From Lautropia sp. SCN 70-15 (lineage in GTDB: Bacteria > Pseudomonadota > Gammaproteobacteria > Burkholderiales > Burkholderiaceae_E), in assembly GCA_001724315.1 (NCBI GenBank), contig MEEC01000264.1, positions 1 through 5,781 of the forward strand: a stretch of DNA of 5,781 nt. Direction: 5' to 3'. The translations under genes were made by a program, and so were the position numbers. Positions 1 through 5,781 of this stretch are shown piece by piece; the stretch's first letter is position 1, and every line of letters begins with the position of its first letter. The notes under the pieces are model-generated. The model saw only the letters and a program-made list of their open reading frames with translations. It did no database searches and was not told the DNA's origin.

Positions 1-625
1 AGGACGCCAGGGCATCCGGCGCCATCGCCGCGACCTGCCCGGTCAGCCGGGCGGCAAAGGCGTCGAGCTCGGGCCCGGGCACCGTCCACTGAACGAGACC
101 GATTTCGCGCGCCTCGGTCCCCGAGACGGCCTCGCCGGCCAGGATCAGCCGGCGCGCGACGCCGGTGCCGCACAAGCGAGACAGACGCTGCGTGCCGCCC
201 GCGCCAGGAAGCAGCCCCAGCCTGGCCTCGGGCAGGCCAAGTTGCGCCTCGGCCGCGGCGACCCTGAGGTCGCACGCAAGGGCCAGTTCGAGCCCGCCGC
301 CGAAGGCCGAGCCCCCGACCGCGGCGATGGTCACCTGCGGCAGGCCTTCGATCCGGTCGTAGAGCCGCTGCATCCGGCGGATAGTCTCGATCATCTCCGC
401 GGGGCCGGCCTCGCTTTCGAAGCAGTCCCGCATCAGCTTCAGGTCCGCTCCGGCGGAAAAGAGACGCTGCGCCGAGCGCACCAGCACCGCTGCAACCCCG
501 GGGCGTCCGGCCAGCTCGTCGAGCACCTCGTCGAAGCGCGCAATCCATTCGCGATTGATCGCGTTGACAGGCGCGCGATCGAGGGTGATCACGAGGGTCG
601 ATCGCTCGAATTCGTGTTTGATCAT
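1..625 (-). CDS. Enoyl-CoA hydratase/isomerase (crotonase family), 5' part only
   Basis: Crotonase-fold enzyme; hydratases of this family add water to 2-enoyl-CoA in beta-oxidation and related acyl-CoA pathways. The first 208 residues are present and about 50 C-terminal residues lie beyond the left edge (family length about 260). Seen: the N-terminal strand LVITLDRAPVNAIN (11-24), the first oxyanion-hole motif FSAGADLK (56-63), the second GGSAFGGGLELALACD (104-119), and LPEARLGLLPGAGGTQRL (131-148). Both glutamates that correspond to the catalytic pair of rat mitochondrial enoyl-CoA hydratase (Glu144 and Glu164) appear present, as Glu113 and Glu133, so hydratase activity is plausible. The ATG at 625 gives a family-like N-terminus; an in-frame ATG at 649 would add eight residues (MNDRSFNK) and put the operator inside the gene. 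Neither start has a visible Shine-Dalgarno. Confidence 0.93.
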   Translation of the reverse strand, partial: MIKHEFERSTLVITLDRAPVNAINREWIARFDEVLDELAGRPGVAAVLVRSAQRLFSAGADLKLMRDCFESEAGPAEMIETIRRMQRLYDRIEGLPQVTIAAVGGSAFGGGLELALACDLRVAAAEAQLGLPEARLGLLPGAGGTQRLSRLCGTGVARRLILAGEAVSGTEAREIGLVQWTVPGPELDAFAARLTGQVAAMAPDALAS

Positions 626-630
626 TTTAT

Positions 631-648
631 TGAATGAACGATCATTCA
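631..648. promoter_or_regulatory. TetR-type operator palindrome
   Basis: TGAATGAACGATCATTCA is an inverted repeat with perfect 7-bp arms TGAATGA and TCATTCA around a 4-bp centre; 16 of 18 positions obey dyad symmetry. It sits 5 bases before the hydratase ATG at 625 and 62 bases after the TetR stop, inside the AT-rich island. Size and spacing are those of TetR-family operators. As recalled, the Bacillus subtilis FadR consensus is TGAATGANTANTCATTCA, which has the same arms and the same 4-bp spacing. Binding would block the promoter or the translation start region of the hydratase gene. I saw no second copy of the full palindrome in the window. Confidence 0.75.
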
Positions 649-671
649 TAATATTGAAAGTTATCGGACAA
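645..671 (-). promoter_or_regulatory. Possible promoter for the enoyl-CoA hydratase gene
   Basis: The region before the hydratase gene drops to about 26% G+C over 611-660, in sharp contrast to the surrounding coding DNA. On the minus strand a TTGTCC (671-666) precedes TATTAT (653-648) and TATGAA (650-645), but the spacings of 12 and 15 bases are shorter than the usual 16-18. A TAAAAT at 629-624 is another -10-like hexamer, though it overlaps the annotated start. A promoter here is likely because of the AT-rich island and the operator; its exact elements cannot be fixed. Confidence 0.3.
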
Positions 672-710
672 CGCGCGCCGCGTCAAGCGGACACGCCTCC
701 GGGGTCGCCG

Positions 711-1439
711 TCAGCCCGTCGCGGTCGCGGCAGGCTCCGGTGCCGGCTTCCCGCGCGAAGCCAGGAACCGGCCGTACTGGATCTTTCCCTTGCGCGTCGC
801 AAGGGCGTGGACGAAGAAGTCGAAGCCCTCGTCCACGTATTCGTCGATCGTCGCGAACTGGCTCAGGCGCCAGTACTTGAGGGACCACGCGTGCGCATGG
901 AGCACGAGACGGTAGGTCAGCAGCTCGACGTTGGCGTCCCGGAACAGGCCGGCCTCGATGCATGCGCGGATCCGCGCCGCCATCAGCTCGTTCGTCGCCA
1001 GCTCCGCCTGCTTGATGTACTCGCGATATTCGCGAGGCAGCGACATCGTCGACCGGTAGGCCAGGACCGCCGCGTCGCGATGCCGGTCAACCACGCGGCA
1101 GTACGTGTCGAGCGCGGCGTAGAGCCGGCTGAGCGGCTCCGTGCCGTCGCGGCTCGACTCGAGCTCGCGGCGAAACCGCTCCATCACGAACATCAGCGCA
1201 AGAAGCAGCACGTCTTCCTTGGTCTCGGCGTACTGATAGATCAGGCCCGTGCTGACGCCGGCCTTGCGCGCGATCTCCTGGATCGTCGTCCGATAGAACC
1301 CCTGGACCGAGAAGAGCTCGACGGCGGCCGCGACGATCTGTTCGCGCCGCCGCTGGACCAGCGCGACGTCGGTGACCTGGCTCTTGACGACGGTCGCGTC
1401 GAACGGCCTGGGGACCGTGGACGGGGACTTCTTTTTCAT
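711..1439 (-). CDS. TetR/AcrR-family transcriptional repressor
   Basis: One-component DNA-binding regulator, 242 residues. After a basic N-terminal arm (MKKK, residues 1-29), the TetR DNA-binding domain spans about 30-80: helix 1 RREQIVAAAVELFSVQGF (31-48), then the helix-turn-helix TTIQEIARKAGVSTGLIYQY (51-70) followed by AETKEDVLLL, close to the family pattern with Y-x-Y..K-E-D-L. The remaining helical part (about 85-220) is the ligand-binding and dimer domain, which is variable and does not reveal the ligand. It ends in a Pro/Ala-rich tail. The frame stays open upstream through the thioesterase gene, but the ATG at 1439 is the first start that gives a normal TetR N-terminus; the ribosome binding site is weak (AGGA about ten bases upstream). 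The likely target is the palindrome at 631-648. By context an acyl-CoA effector is plausible, as for FadR, PsrA or LiuQ-type TetR regulators. Confidence 0.93.
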   Translation of the reverse strand: MKKKSPSTVPRPFDATVVKSQVTDVALVQRRREQIVAAAVELFSVQGFYRTTIQEIARKAGVSTGLIYQYAETKEDVLLLALMFVMERFRRELESSRDGTEPLSRLYAALDTYCRVVDRHRDAAVLAYRSTMSLPREYREYIKQAELATNELMAARIRACIEAGLFRDANVELLTYRLVLHAHAWSLKYWRLSQFATIDEYVDEGFDFFVHALATRKGKIQYGRFLASRGKPAPEPAATATG

Positions 1440-1471
1440 GGGTGCAGCATCCTGGTTCCGGGGGTGCGATG

Positions 1472-1915
1472 TTACAGAGTCGGCGCGGCAGCTTCCGGCT
1501 GGACGCGCAGGCGCTTCCAGAGGCCGCTCGCCGTCAGCAGGACACGCTCGCCGCAGCGCACCGATCCTCGCACGAACACGATCGAGCGCGTGATCCGCGT
1601 CACCGTGGCCTCGCCCTCGACCAGTTCCCCGGGGCGGGCGCCGTCCACCAGATCGCAGTTCAGGCTGACGGTCGCCACCTCGAGCGAGCCGACCGCACGC
1701 TGGACGGTCAGGCCCAGCGCCTGGTCGGCGAAGGTCATCAACATTCCGCCGTGCATCACGCCGCGGGCGTTGCAGTGGCGCTCTCCCGCGCGGAAGGCGA
1801 AACCGCTGCCGTCGAGCTTGATGTAGAGCGGTCCGAGCGGCCGGGTGAAGGGGCCGTCCGGCATGTCGCACACTCGGTAGCCCGTGGGCGGGTCGCCGGG
1901 CAGCTCGTCGTTCAT
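1472..1915 (-). CDS. PaaI-type hotdog-fold acyl-CoA thioesterase
   Basis: Predicted cytoplasmic thioesterase of the hotdog fold, 147 residues, normal length for the PaaI/YbgC-like superfamily, which releases CoA from aryl- or acyl-CoA esters. The diagnostic active-site stretch is at 48-68: Asn49, Gly52, then VMHGGMLMTFAD with His55-Gly56-Gly57 and the probable catalytic acid Asp64. The later strands (ATVSLNCDLVDGARPGELVEGEA, about 81-103, shown here only as a location guide by its ends ATVSL and VEGEA) match the fold's central sheet. The start is set by the AGGAGG at 1922-1927. It begins 22 bases after the oxidoreductase stop and ends (TAA) 32 bases before the repressor start, so it is most likely in the same transcript. 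Such enzymes often recycle CoA from dead-end or stalled thioesters in catabolic pathways; its substrate here is unknown. Confidence 0.9.
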   Translation of the reverse strand: MNDELPGDPPTGYRVCDMPDGPFTRPLGPLYIKLDGSGFAFRAGERHCNARGVMHGGMLMTFADQALGLTVQRAVGSLEVATVSLNCDLVDGARPGELVEGEATVTRITRSIVFVRGSVRCGERVLLTASGLWKRLRVQPEAAAPTL

Positions 1916-1921
1916 CGTTCG

Positions 1922-1927
1922 CCTCCT
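1922..1927 (-). promoter_or_regulatory. Strong Shine-Dalgarno of the thioesterase gene
   Basis: On the minus strand AGGAGG stands six bases before the ATG at 1915. It is a full consensus ribosome binding site and fixes this start. The other starts in the cluster have weak sites or rely on ATGA overlaps, so this gene can be translated independently of the coupled block upstream. Confidence 0.85.
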
Positions 1928-1937
1928 CTCGAGGGTT

Positions 1938-2963
1938 TCAAGAACGCACCGGGCCGTCGCGAGCGGCCCTGCCGCAGGCGGTCTCTAGGACGATCTTCCC
2001 GATCGCCCGCCGCCCGGCGATGGCCTCCAGCGCCTCCGACACCCGCTCCATCGGCACGACCGAACTGACCGGGGGATCGAGCCGCCCTTCCCTCCAGAAA
2101 CCGAAGATGCGGGCCTGGGCGTCGCGCATTCTTTCCGGGAAGGCGTCGCGATAGTCGCTCCAGTGCAAGCCGCAGACGGAGATGTGCTTGATCAGCAGGT
2201 AGTTCGCCTTCACCGAGGGAATCTCGCCGCCGGCGAAGCCGACGACCACCAGGCGCCCCGACCAGGCGAGCGAGCGCAGGCAGGCATCGAACAACGGCCC
2301 GCCCACCGACTCGATGACCAGGTCGGCGCCGCGTCCGTAGTTCTGCTCGTGCACCTGGCGCCGCACCGAATCACGCAGGTCGGCGTCGCCGGTCCGGACC
2401 ACGCCGTCCGCCCCCAGGCCTCGAACGAATTCCGCTTTCTCGGCGCTCGACACGGCCGCGAGGACCCGGCAACCGGCCGCCTTGGCAAGTTGCACGGATG
2501 CCGCGCCAACGCCGCCGGACGCACCGGTGACCAGCACCGTTTCGCCGGGCTGCAAGGCGCCGCGGTTGAAGAGCCCGAACCACGCGGTCTGGTAGGTCAG
2601 TCCCAGCGCGGCGGCACTCACCATCGGCAGCGAGTCCGGCATCGGAAAGCAGTGCTCCTCCCTCACCACGATCTGCTCGGCGAAGGCGCCGTTCTCGAGC
2701 TGCGCCATCACCCGGTCCCCGACGCGCAGGCGGCGCACGCCGGCGCCGACCTCCGACACGACGCCGGCAGCCTCCTTTCCCGGCACGAAGGGCACGCCGG
2801 GCAGGTTCTGGTACTTACCGGCGACGGTCAGCAGATCCGGGAAGTTCACGCCCATCGCGTGGACCTCGATGCGCACCTCGCCGGCTCCCGGCGCGGATAG
2901 CGGCCAGTCGCGCACGCGCGCCGCGCCCGGCCCTCCGAACGCCTCGACGACGACTGCCTTCAT
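1938..2963 (-). CDS. Zinc-independent MDR-family NADPH:quinone oxidoreductase / enoyl reductase
   Basis: Cytoplasmic 341-residue medium-chain dehydrogenase/reductase of the quinone oxidoreductase branch; members reduce quinones or activated double bonds (enones, enoyl thioesters) with NAD(P)H. Seen: an N-terminal GroES-like domain (about 1-125) with NFPDLL at 40-45, PFVPGKEAAGVV at 58-69 and VGDRV at 81-85; a Rossmann cofactor domain with TGASGGVG at 146-153 and an LGADGVV stretch at 183-189; and the family ending GKIVLET at 322-328. The Cys/His ligands of zinc alcohol dehydrogenases are missing. A tail of about 13 residues (rich in Arg) follows the usual end. The ATG at 2963 is chosen for its ATGA overlap with livF and its typical start MKAVVVEAFG. 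Coupling to the transporter and the nearby hydratase and thioesterase suggest action on the imported compound or its CoA ester; this is inference. Confidence 0.92.
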   Translation of the reverse strand: MKAVVVEAFGGPGAARVRDWPLSAPGAGEVRIEVHAMGVNFPDLLTVAGKYQNLPGVPFVPGKEAAGVVSEVGAGVRRLRVGDRVMAQLENGAFAEQIVVREEHCFPMPDSLPMVSAAALGLTYQTAWFGLFNRGALQPGETVLVTGASGGVGAASVQLAKAAGCRVLAAVSSAEKAEFVRGLGADGVVRTGDADLRDSVRRQVHEQNYGRGADLVIESVGGPLFDACLRSLAWSGRLVVVGFAGGEIPSVKANYLLIKHISVCGLHWSDYRDAFPERMRDAQARIFGFWREGRLDPPVSSVVPMERVSEALEAIAGRRAIGKIVLETACGRAARDGPVRS

Positions 2964-3655
2964 ACGGCCACGTGCTTCTTGAGGTTGTCCATCGACATCC
3001 CCTCCGCACTGCCCTCTTCGACGACCGTGCCCTTGGACAGCACGTAGTAGCGCTGGGCCACCCGGTGGACCAGGCTGAAATTCTGCTCGATCAGCAGGAT
3101 GCTGGTCTTCTCGGCCGCCAGGCGCACCAGCGTGTCGGCGAGCTCGTCGACGATGACCGGGGCCAGGCCCTCGCTCGGCTCGTCGAGGATCAGCAGGTCG
3201 GGATTGGCCATCAGCGCCCGGCCGATCGCGAGCATCTGCTGCTGCCCGCCGCTCATCGCGGTGCCGGGCGTGTCCGCGCGTTCGCGCAGGATCGGGAACA
3301 GCGCGCAGACCGAATCGAAGTTCCACTTCCCGCCACGATTGACCGCAGCGCCCAGTGCCAGGTTCTCGCGAACCGTGAGCCCCGGGACGATCCGGCGGCC
3401 CTGCGGGACGACGGCGATGCCGGAGCGCGCCGCGGTGAAATGCCTGATCGCCGCCTGAGGCGCGCCGTGAAAGGCGATCGCGCCGCTGCGAACCCGGGCG
3501 ATGCCCAGGCAGGCATTCACGACCGTGGTCTTTCCAACGCCGTTGCGGCCGAGAATGGCGACCCGCTCGCCGGCGCCGACCTCGATCGAGACCTCGTTCA
3601 GGATCCTGGCCTCGCCGTAGTAGGCGTCGACCTTGTTCAGGCTCAGAAGCGTCAT
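2960..3655 (-). CDS. livF: LIV-type ABC transporter ATP-binding protein LivF
   Basis: Second ATPase of the importer, 231 residues, about normal LivF length. Motifs: Walker A GRNGVGKTT at 36-44, Q-loop Gln85 in VVPQGRRI, signature MSGGQQQ at 134-140, Walker B LLILDEPSEGL at 154-164. The H-loop position reads IEQN (Gln191), which is the normal LivF form and not a defect. The ATG at 3655 forms an ATGA overlap with the livG stop and gives the expected LivF N-terminus with the motif AYYGEARIL; there is no good Shine-Dalgarno, so translational coupling is likely. A longer open frame extends upstream but is out-of-frame livG sequence. The stop overlaps the start of the following oxidoreductase. Confidence 0.95.
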   Translation of the reverse strand: MTLLSLNKVDAYYGEARILNEVSIEVGAGERVAILGRNGVGKTTVVNACLGIARVRSGAIAFHGAPQAAIRHFTAARSGIAVVPQGRRIVPGLTVRENLALGAAVNRGGKWNFDSVCALFPILRERADTPGTAMSGGQQQMLAIGRALMANPDLLILDEPSEGLAPVIVDELADTLVRLAAEKTSILLIEQNFSLVHRVAQRYYVLSKGTVVEEGSAEGMSMDNLKKHVAV

Positions 3656-4362
3656 TCGAAACTCGATCCCAGATAGGCGCGGACGACTTCGGCGTTCGCG
3701 CGAATCTCTTCGCCCGAACCTTCCGCGAGCACCTTCCCGAGATTCAGGACGGTGATCCGGTCCGACACGGTGAAGATCACCTCCATGTCGTGCTCGACCA
3801 GCAGGACCGTGACCTTCCAGCTGGTCGCCAGGTCCTTGAGCAGGCGCGCGAGGACGAGCGACTCCTTGATCGACAGGCCGGCCGCCGGCTCGTCGAGCAG
3901 CAGCACCGAGGGCCGGCCCACGAGCGCCAGCGCGAGATCGAGCCGGCGCTGGTCGCCGTAGGCGATGTCCGCCGCCCGGCGCCCCCCCAGCTCCGACAGC
4001 CCGAGCACTTCGAGCACCTCGTCGGTGTTGTCGATCTCGGCCATCCGCGCCGCCAGCTCGACCTGCTTCCTGACCTCGAGGTCCGGGAAGATGTTTGTCT
4101 TCTGGAACGATCGCGCCAGGCCGGCGCGCCTGCGGGCCTGCGCCGACAGCCCGGAGATGTCCCGTCCGTTGAAGACGACGCGCCCCCCGGCGGCGCCGCC
4201 GCGGCCGCAGAGCACGTCCATCAGCGTCGACTTGCCGGCGCCGTTCGGCCCGATCAGGCCGCGGATCTCGCCCGGCTCGAGCTGCAGGGCGACGTTGTCC
4301 AGCGCGGCGAAGCCGCCGTAACGGCGAGTCAGGCCGATTCCTTCCAGCGCGAAGCCCGTCAT
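3652..4362 (-). CDS. livG: LIV-type ABC transporter ATP-binding protein LivG
   Basis: One of the two ATPases that power the importer from the cytoplasmic face, 236 residues. Motifs in order: Walker A GPNGAGKST at 38-46, Q-loop Gln87 in ARSFQ, signature AYGDQRR at 134-140 (the LivG-type variant of LSGGQ), Walker B VLLLDEPAAGL at 153-163, and H-loop His191 in VEHDME. The ending RAYLG is typical of LivG. It is somewhat shorter than usual LivG proteins (about 250-260): the part of the helical domain between the Q-loop and the signature is compact, but all catalytic elements are present, so it should be functional. The start at 4362 overlaps the livM stop as ATGA and has a GGAG Shine-Dalgarno eight bases upstream. 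The stop overlaps the livF start in the same way. Confidence 0.95.
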   Translation of the reverse strand: MTGFALEGIGLTRRYGGFAALDNVALQLEPGEIRGLIGPNGAGKSTLMDVLCGRGGAAGGRVVFNGRDISGLSAQARRRAGLARSFQKTNIFPDLEVRKQVELAARMAEIDNTDEVLEVLGLSELGGRRAADIAYGDQRRLDLALALVGRPSVLLLDEPAAGLSIKESLVLARLLKDLATSWKVTVLLVEHDMEVIFTVSDRITVLNLGKVLAEGSGEEIRANAEVVRAYLGSSFE

Positions 4363-5378
4363 TGCCGCTTCTCCACGCCCCGACGGGCGATCCGCCCAAT
4401 CAGCCCGCTCACCCCGTGAGGCAGCATCACCGTCACCACGATCAGGGTCGCGCCGATGATCGCCGGCCAGTGCTCGGTGAGGTCGCCCACCGCGTCCTTC
4501 ACCACGAAGAAGATCATCGCCCCGAGCGCAGGCCCCCAGACCGAGGTCGTGCCCCCGATGACCGCCATGATCAGCGCCTCGCCCGAGAGACTCCAGTGAA
4601 GCACCCCCGGGGTGACGAAGGCGTTGTACAAGGCGAAGAGCACGCCCGCGAGCCCGCCGATCGCGCCCGACACGGCGAACACGATCGCCCGCGGCACCAG
4701 TGTCTGGTAGCCGATGTAGCGGGCGCGCTCCTCATTCTCCCGGATGGCGACCGTCAACACGCCGAAGTGGCTTCGGGACAGCACGGCGAGCCCGAGCACC
4801 ACGAGCACCAGCGCACTCCAGCAGACGACGAACATCGTCGAAGGCGACTGAAACAGCTCGACGTCGAAGCCGAACAAGGTCGACGGCAGGCGCACCGGCA
4901 TGCCATCGTCGCCGTTGGCGAGCTCGCGCCAGCGCAGCATCAGCTCGTGCAGCGACTGCGCCACCGCCAGCGTGATCATCGAGAAGGCCAGCGGCGGCAG
5001 CCTGACGATGATCAGGCCGGCGAGGAAGGCGAAGGCCGCCGGCAATGCGATCCCCGCGAGCACCGCCAGCTCGGCCGGCATCGCGTCGAGCTTGCCGTTG
5101 AGGGCCAGCAGGTAGACCGCGATGCCAAAGAACGCGGCATGGCCGAAGCTGGTGAGCCCGTTCTGCCTGATCAGGAAGCCGATCGCAGTGGCGAGGATCG
5201 CGTAGATCACCGCCTGGGTCATCAGCGTCAGCAACAGCTGAGAGCCGATCAGCAAGGGAACTATCACGCCCGCCGCCAGGAGCAGCAAGGTCGCGACCAG
5301 CATCCGGACGCTTGCCGGCCGGGCCTGCGATCCCGTGACGCCGGCAGCCGGCGCGGCCCGGGAGACGGTCTGCGTCAT
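4359..5378 (-). CDS. livM: LIV-type ABC transporter permease LivM
   Basis: Second inner-membrane permease of the importer, 339 residues. A cytoplasmic N-terminus of about 25 residues, rich in Ala, Ser and Thr, precedes the first hydrophobic segment (about 26-46). Some eight further hydrophobic stretches follow, spread over about 48-322. LivM hallmarks are visible: NGLTSFGHAAFFGIAVY at 73-89 (family form GQ.S.GHAAFFGIGAY), the ATPase-coupling loop with RENEERARYIGY at 213-224, and GGTTSVWGPALGA at 275-287. The ATG at 5378 is chosen because it forms a 4-base ATGA overlap with the livH stop and gives normal family length; the frame is open upstream, but that part is the livH region read in another frame. 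There is no strong Shine-Dalgarno, only a G-rich stretch, so translation probably depends on coupling to livH. Transported substrate unknown. Confidence 0.95.
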   Translation of the reverse strand: MTQTVSRAAPAAGVTGSQARPASVRMLVATLLLLAAGVIVPLLIGSQLLLTLMTQAVIYAILATAIGFLIRQNGLTSFGHAAFFGIAVYLLALNGKLDAMPAELAVLAGIALPAAFAFLAGLIIVRLPPLAFSMITLAVAQSLHELMLRWRELANGDDGMPVRLPSTLFGFDVELFQSPSTMFVVCWSALVLVVLGLAVLSRSHFGVLTVAIRENEERARYIGYQTLVPRAIVFAVSGAIGGLAGVLFALYNAFVTPGVLHWSLSGEALIMAVIGGTTSVWGPALGAMIFFVVKDAVGDLTEHWPAIIGATLIVVTVMLPHGVSGLIGRIARRGVEKRQ

Positions 5379-5781
5379 TTGCCTGCCCCCGAGAGTCCTT
5401 GCGGGCGCAGGCCCAGCACGAGCACCATGATCAGCAGCGGGATCACCGACGCGACCTCCGGAACGTAGACCAGACCGAGGTTGTGGAACTGCCCGATCAG
5501 GAGCGCCGCGACGAAGGCGCCGGTAAAGCTGGTCAGCCCGCCGGTGACCACCACGATGAAGCAGTCGATGATTATGTAGCCGCCCATCGAGGGGGAGAGG
5601 GCCATCAGCGGACCCGCGATCGTGCCCGAGAGCCCCGCGAGCCCGGTCCCGATCGCCACGACGATCGCGCTGAGCCGGTCGGTGTCCACGCCCTGCATGC
5701 CGGTCGTGACCGGGTCGACGCTCGACGCCCGCACGTACAGGCCCACCTTGGTCGCCCTGAGCCACAGCGCGAGGCCGAGCG
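5375..5781 (-). CDS. livH: LIV-type ABC transporter permease LivH, 3' part only
   Basis: Inner-membrane permease of a branched-chain amino acid-type (LIV/HAAT) ABC importer; it would pair with LivM to form the channel. The 5' end lies beyond the right edge: the frame is open to the edge and a GTG at 5746 is only an internal Val codon. The 134 visible residues align by eye with the C-terminal half of LivH. They include the cytoplasmic ATPase-contact loop (about residues 17-36 of the visible part, RASSVDPVTTGMQGVDTDRL, equivalent to the LivH stretch ending LGINTDR), then hydrophobic segments at about 37-58, 68-97 and 107-126. The GG..S..GA motif at 80-88 and the terminal LRPQGL are family hallmarks. 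The TGA stop overlaps the livM start as ATGA. Family members carry branched-chain amino acids but also aromatic acids, amides or urea, so the substrate is open. Confidence 0.93.
   Translation of the reverse strand, partial: LGLALWLRATKVGLYVRASSVDPVTTGMQGVDTDRLSAIVVAIGTGLAGLSGTIAGPLMALSPSMGGYIIIDCFIVVVTGGLTSFTGAFVAALLIGQFHNLGLVYVPEVASVIPLLIMVLVLGLRPQGLSGAGK

Noticed and set aside
678..690. GC hairpin (4-bp CCGC/GCGG stem, 5-base loop) after the TetR stop, considered as a terminator
   Set aside because: The stem is too short and is not followed by a T tract, so it does not support an intrinsic terminator.
555..1826. Plus-strand open frame of 423 codons
   Set aside because: It runs antisense across the hydratase start, the operator, the TetR gene and the thioesterase. 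Its product is Arg-rich low-complexity sequence with no recognisable domain, as expected for an antisense frame in GC-rich DNA.
1440..1871. Upstream extension of the TetR reading frame to 386 residues
   Set aside because: The extra 144 codons are the thioesterase region in another frame. The residues are Arg/Pro-rich and unlike any TetR N-terminus, so the start at 1439 was kept.
2163..3676. Plus-strand open frames opposite the oxidoreductase and livF (2163-2900 and 2972-3676)
   Set aside because: Both are antisense shadows of genes with clear family motifs, with no recognisable protein features.
3772..3792. Possible loss of the H-loop histidine in the ATPases
   Set aside because: LivG keeps its His191. 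LivF has Gln in the equivalent place (IEQN), which is the usual LivF form and so not a defect.
3940..3965. Non-canonical ABC signature AYGDQ in LivG
   Set aside because: LivG proteins commonly carry L-x-Y-G-[QD]-Q in place of LSGGQ, so this is a normal family variant.
4362..5468. Plus-strand open frame of 368 codons opposite livM and livH
   Set aside because: Its product is rich in His, Arg, Asp and Gln without hydrophobic core or domain pattern. It mirrors the codon bias of the permease gene on the other strand.

Overview
The window is a compact bacterial gene cluster with every gene on the minus strand, so gene order runs from high to low coordinates. Base composition is very GC-rich (roughly two thirds G+C by eye, with strong G/C bias at third codon positions). 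Protein types and gene packing suggest a metabolically versatile proteobacterium, perhaps a betaproteobacterium. That placement is inference from gene style only; there is no rRNA or other taxonomic marker.

Layout in transcription order: (1) the 3' part of livH, cut by the right edge; (2) livM; (3) livG; (4) livF. Together these are the two permeases and two ATPases of a LIV/HAAT-type ABC importer; the periplasmic binding protein is not in the window. (5) A zinc-independent MDR-family NAD(P)H:quinone oxidoreductase/enoyl reductase. (6) A PaaI-type hotdog thioesterase. (7) A TetR-family repressor. (8) The 5' part of an enoyl-CoA hydratase, cut by the left edge. The first four junctions are all 4-base ATGA stop/start overlaps, so livH to the oxidoreductase form one translationally coupled block. 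The thioesterase follows after 22 bases with the only strong Shine-Dalgarno sequence seen, and the repressor after another 32 bases.

Between the repressor and the enoyl-CoA hydratase lies the only real intergenic region (85 bases). Its AT-rich part contains an 18-bp imperfect palindrome with perfect 7-bp arms (TGAATGA/TCATTCA), just upstream of the hydratase start. It has the form of a TetR-family operator and closely resembles, from memory, the Bacillus FadR operator. The simplest model is that the neighbouring repressor, probably sensing an acyl-CoA, controls the hydratase and whatever lies beyond the left edge.

Taken together this is an uptake-plus-acyl-CoA-catabolism cluster: a LIV-type importer brings in an organic acid or similar compound, which is handled as a CoA thioester by hydratase, reductase and thioesterase under TetR control. 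The substrate cannot be read from the sequence. All gene families are known ones. The noteworthy points are the operator, the uncertain hydratase start that overlaps it, and the coupling of an oxidoreductase to the transporter. No RNA genes, mobile elements, CRISPR arrays or convincing terminators were seen, and no gene-free stretch exceeds 300 bases.
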